Positions 21,101 to 22,738 of a stretch of DNA of 22,738 nucleotides are shown piece by piece; positions within the stretch are counted from its first letter, which is position 1; each line of letters begins with the position of its first letter. Position numbers and translations under genes: made by a program. Under the pieces are notes generated by a model, which saw only the letters and a program-made list of their open reading frames with translations, was not told the DNA's origin and made no database searches. Source of the DNA: Phallusia fumigata (lineage: Eukaryota > Chordata > Ascidiacea > Phlebobranchia > Ascidiidae). Where the stretch lies: contig QXVZ01032022.1 of NCBI GenBank assembly GCA_008931825.1, positions 1 to 22,738 of the forward strand, read 5' to 3'.

Positions 21101-22738
21101 CAGTGGGGTTTGAAACAGCAAAAGTAGACAGCCGACCAATCGACTGGACATATTCTTATACCACACACAAACTAATATTGACCTTGTGATCACGACTTCT
21201 GTTTGTAAGCAAGCACTAGTAATCGACTGTGGGTTTATCTGTTTTGTATTCTTTTCTTAGGTTTGTTTTCTTCACCGGGAATGCCGGATTACTGTTCCAG
21301 CAAACATGCAGCCGTTGGCTTGCATCAAGCTCTTTACTATGACCTGCAGAAGAAAAAGTGCGACGGGATAAAAACTACCATCGTTTGCCCGTATCATGTC
21401 AAAACTGGAATGTTCAAGTAGGTTCTGTTTCGAATTTGTTTCTACATTTGCTGCGTTTGGCTGCCTTGGGGTTCAACCAGGTTTTAAATCTTCTAGCATC
21501 TGTTGCTGTTGGAATCTTTTGCCTTCCAAGCGTTGCATGCACTACTACAAGTTTACACTAGGGTACAAGTTTTTAAGCCACGGTGGCATCCCACATAACA
21601 AGTGTCAGATATTTGTAAAAACTACACAAATTATGGCTTTCGGCCACCATGCACTTGCTCGAACTTTCTTTCCCCAACAAATAGTAAAAAGCGAGATGAA
21701 AATTTCCAAATACCAATAAAAAAACTAAAATAATGCAACAATTTAAGTCTTAACAATCGCAGTGCACTAAACACGCAAAAAACAGATTTGTTGCCGATAA
21801 AAGACATCTGACGTAAGACCTCGCTGAGGGTCGCAAACCTAAATCCAGGTTTGTAGTTGCTTGGCGCTTATTTGGGCAGTGGCTTTGAGGTTGTGGTTCT
21901 TATGCAGACCTTACCCAGCAGTTTTCGACTTGGTAAGCCCCAAGCCAGGGGTGGGAAACCTAGTTGGCACTGCGGGCCGCATGAACTGCACAACATTACA
22001 GTCGGGGCTTAAAAACGTCACAAAAATAGCAAGTAGTTAAATGCGTGGCAATTTAAGTTTGGCGTCATAATACGGTTGAATGTTAAATATAAATCGACAA
22101 TAATGTCAAGTCATTTCAAGAAAATACTAAAACATAAACATTTAATGGTTTGAATTTTGATGCTATGTTGTATACTTTAACAAAATTCTGATGCGGGCCA
22201 CATTAAATAGTTCAGCGGGCCGCAGGTTCTCCTCCCCCGCCTTAAGCTATAGATCTTAGCCCCTTTCTTCCTTAAAACAACGCTGGCTGGTACCAGAAAG
22301 TTGGAAGTATATGTCTTTTAATCATAAAAAACGTGTTAACTTTTACATCAGATAAGAAAGAACTATTTGTAAATCACGATCAAAGACAATTATTCGTGAG
22401 CTGCAGACAGTGCACGCTGTTTCGACCTGTAAGGTCTCATCAGTGCAGGTAGCGACAGGACATTGGCCCTTTAGGTTGTGAGTAACAGGCTGAAAAGCCT
22501 GTGCACAGTCTGCAGCTCATAAATCATTATTGGCTTTTTGCTTTCATAAAGACAATCATCTTACTTCACTTTATAATGCCTGTGTTTACAATATCTTCAT
22601 TTTTTGAGGCATAAAACGATATCTGACGGACAGCCAGAACAAATCAGCTAAAATATCTCTTGTTTCAGGGGAGTGGGGATTGAGAACGATATGGTGGCAC
22701 GGAGTTTGTCGCCAGGGGAATGTGTGGACGCAATCATG
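12106..22738 (+). CDS. SDR16C-type retinol/17beta-hydroxysteroid dehydrogenase gene, six exons seen, 3' end outside window
   Basis: Predicted membrane-associated NAD(P)-dependent short-chain dehydrogenase of the group that oxidises retinol or 17beta-hydroxysteroids at the ER or lipid droplets (family knowledge; the substrate here is not proven). Joining exons 12106-12164, one copy of exon 2, 18329-18478, 18591-18749, 21261-21417 and 22669 onward gives 246 residues in one frame. Seen: hydrophobic N-terminus (residues 1-23), TGAGNGMG cofactor motif (38-45), LVLWD ending in Asp63, CDV (88-90), NNAG (115-118), Asn140, Ser168, and Tyr181/Lys185 in YCSSK. Ser and Tyr are 13 residues apart, as in the family. 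The family is about 300-340 residues long, so roughly 55-95 C-terminal residues are missing. The stretch between LVLWD and NNAG lacks the longer insertion of RDH10. That favours HSD17B11 or SDR16C5 relatives, while [15 protein letters not shown] resembles RDH10/SDR16C5, so no symbol is given. Confidence 0.92.
12167..13279. repeat. 0.56-kb diverged direct duplication around N12722, in intron 1 of the SDR gene
   Basis: Bases 12167-12721 and 12723-13279 match almost throughout, with scattered single-base changes and a small length difference in the run of G near 13055. Copy 1 starts two bases after the exon 1 junction, inside the donor, so exon 1 itself is present only once. This inflates the apparent length of intron 1 by about 0.56 kb. 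Confidence 0.9.
14311..14453 (+). CDS. SDR16C gene, exon 2, copy A (cofactor-binding motif)
   Basis: This 143-base exon sits between acceptor ATTGCAG and donor GTAAGA. It encodes residues 21-67, including [16 protein letters not shown] and [11 protein letters not shown]. This is the Rossmann-fold N-terminal half: the TGxxxGxG phosphate-binding loop, and an Asp closing the second strand that in this family usually goes with NAD rather than NADP. Entry and exit phases fit exons 1 and 3. A second copy lies at 16281. Because 143 is not a multiple of three, splicing both copies in series would break the frame. Confidence 0.9.
15112..15137. repeat. perfect 12+12 palindrome in intron 2 (copy A)
   Basis: ACTATTACGTAA and its exact complement TTACGTAATAGT are separated by CA. 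Weaker outer arms (GCGGTA near 15102 and TACCGC near 15150) extend the symmetry. The counterpart at 17233-17258 in the other copy has one arm changed by a single base (TTACGTAGTAGT). Confidence 0.7.
16281..16423 (+). CDS. SDR16C gene, exon 2, copy B (probable other haplotype)
   Basis: The length, splice sites and encoded residues are the same as in the copy at 14311-14453. There are five base differences in 143, all at third codon positions and all silent (Leu, Pro, Gly, Gly and Leu codons). This looks like the second allele of one exon left by an unmerged contig overlap (N at 15548). Recently duplicated, mutually exclusive exons are a less likely alternative, since the protein would be identical. 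Confidence 0.85.
18329..18478 (+). CDS. SDR16C gene, exon 3
   Basis: This 150-base exon encodes residues 69-117 plus the split Gly68 and Gly118. The protein reads [16 protein letters not shown], then [10 protein letters not shown], then [12 protein letters not shown] holds the Asp that contacts the adenine ring in SDRs, and NNAG is the structural motif that stabilises the central sheet. The donor GTAAGTTG is strong. The acceptor (GTTGAAAG) has a weak pyrimidine tract, but its phase and the match to LEETA in relatives support it. Confidence 0.9.
18591..18749 (+). CDS. SDR16C gene, exon 4 (catalytic Asn and Ser)
   Basis: The exon follows a 112-base intron, with acceptor TCTTTTTCAG and donor GTAAGTTG. 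It encodes residues 119-170: [20 protein letters not shown], then [19 protein letters not shown]. Asn140 in VNV and Ser168 in MAS occupy the SDR catalytic positions. The HFW, LPSM and HGHIVT stretches closely resemble HSD17B11/13 and RDH10. An open frame continues into intron 4 to about 18841, but that part is not coding. Confidence 0.93.
18750..20816. other. intron 4 of the SDR gene, first part
   Basis: The donor GTAAGTTG is at 18750 and the matching acceptor is at 21260. Apart from the CRE-like pair near 19504 and the hAT-like element that follows, nothing stands out. An AAGATGGC with a nearby CCAAT at about 19236-19256 recalls YY1 and CCAAT sites but is unsupported. Confidence 0.6.
19504..19523. 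promoter_or_regulatory. paired CRE-like half-sites in intron 4
   Basis: ACGTCATACATGTGTGACGT agrees with its own complement at 18 of 20 positions, giving two facing ACGTCA half-sites around an ACATGT core. The right half is part of a full TGACGTCA. It may bind bZIP factors, but an intronic site of this size can also occur by chance. Confidence 0.25.
20817..21085. mobile_element. hAT-like non-autonomous element (MITE) in intron 4
   Basis: The left end reads CAGTGGTTCCCAAACTT. The right end, read on the other strand, is CAGTGGTGCCCAAATTA, so 14 of 17 positions agree. This is the terminal inverted repeat style typical of hAT transposons. It is about 269 bases long with no coding capacity. The 8-base flanks (20809-20816 and 21086-21093) do not match, so the insertion is old or the edges are slightly off. 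Confidence 0.5.
21261..21417 (+). CDS. SDR16C gene, exon 5 (catalytic Tyr-Lys)
   Basis: The acceptor is CTTTTCTTAG and the donor is GTAGGT at 21418. The 157 bases encode residues 172-222: [20 protein letters not shown], then [17 protein letters not shown]. Tyr181 and Lys185 are the YxxxK proton-transfer pair. CPYHVKTGM is the conserved segment after strand 6 that contacts the cofactor. The exon ends two bases into Lys223, which the next exon completes. Confidence 0.94.
21946..22239. mobile_element. hAT-like non-autonomous element (MITE) in intron 5, with degraded 8-bp target duplication
   Basis: The left end is CAGGGGTGGGAAACC. The right end, read on the other strand, is CGGGGGAGGAGAACC (11 of 15 agree). 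Each end has a GCGGGCCGC subterminal block. The element is flanked by CCCCAAGC (21938-21945) and CCTTAAGC (22240-22247), 6 of 8 identical, and 8 bp is the target duplication length of hAT elements. It is 294 bases long with no transposase frame. Confidence 0.68.
22397..22519. repeat. nested inverted repeat (snap-back element) in intron 5
   Basis: The outer arms, TGAGCTGCAGACAGTGCAC (22397-22415) and its near-perfect complement (22501-22519), pair at 18 of 19 positions. Two perfect smaller hairpins lie inside: GACCT-GTA-AGGTC (22424-22436), and ACAGGCT-GAAA-AGCCTGT (22485-22502), which overlaps the outer arm by two bases. It could be a small foldback transposon or a structured RNA element. It ends 149 bases before exon 6. 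Confidence 0.6.
22669..22738 (+). CDS. SDR16C gene, exon 6, partial (runs off the window)
   Basis: After TCTTGTTTCAG the first G completes Lys223. The frame then reads [20 protein letters not shown] and ends with Met246 at the last base of the window. In relatives this place holds the variable substrate loop followed by a P-x-x-x-V helix (for example LPPLKPDYCV in RDH10). No donor or stop is reached, so the exon and the rest of the C-terminus continue outside. Confidence 0.85.

Overview
The window is eukaryotic, AT-rich, intron-rich animal DNA. Its one firmly supported gene is a plus-strand short-chain dehydrogenase/reductase of the SDR16C type (the RDH10, SDR16C5/RDHE2 and HSD17B11/13 group). 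Six exons can be traced: exon 1 at 12106-12164, exon 2 present twice at 14311-14453 and 16281-16423, exon 3 at 18329-18478, exon 4 at 18591-18749, exon 5 at 21261-21417, and a sixth cut by the window end at 22669-22738. The intron phases agree across the whole chain. They give 246 residues from a hydrophobic N-terminus through the cofactor motif and the Ser/Tyr/Lys active site. The C-terminus lies beyond the window.

The main structural oddity is the assembly. There are five single N characters (2112, 6267, 10451, 12722, 15548). At four of them the sequence ending at the N is repeated immediately after it, either identical (107 bp) or a few percent diverged with indels (about 0.55, 1.4-1.5 and 1.9-2.1 kb). 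The best reading is that overlapping contig ends from two divergent haplotypes were placed end to end without merging. About 4.1 kb of the window is then redundant and the real locus is about 18.6 kb. The second copy of SDR exon 2 fits this: its five differences are all synonymous. Such high heterozygosity, compact introns and base composition suggest an ascidian such as Ciona savignyi. This is inference, not proof.

Layout: 1-12 kb has no recognisable conserved gene. It holds two weak coding candidates (about 410-706, and a possible small two-exon gene at 9232-9859), two GC-richer islands with CRE-like TGACGTCA sites, and two unmerged overlaps. From 12.1 kb to the end is the SDR gene. Its later introns carry two short non-autonomous hAT-like elements (20817-21085 and 21946-22239) and a nested inverted repeat (22397-22519). 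No tRNA, rRNA, CRISPR array or bacterial-style operon was seen, and I found no convincing new multi-gene system.
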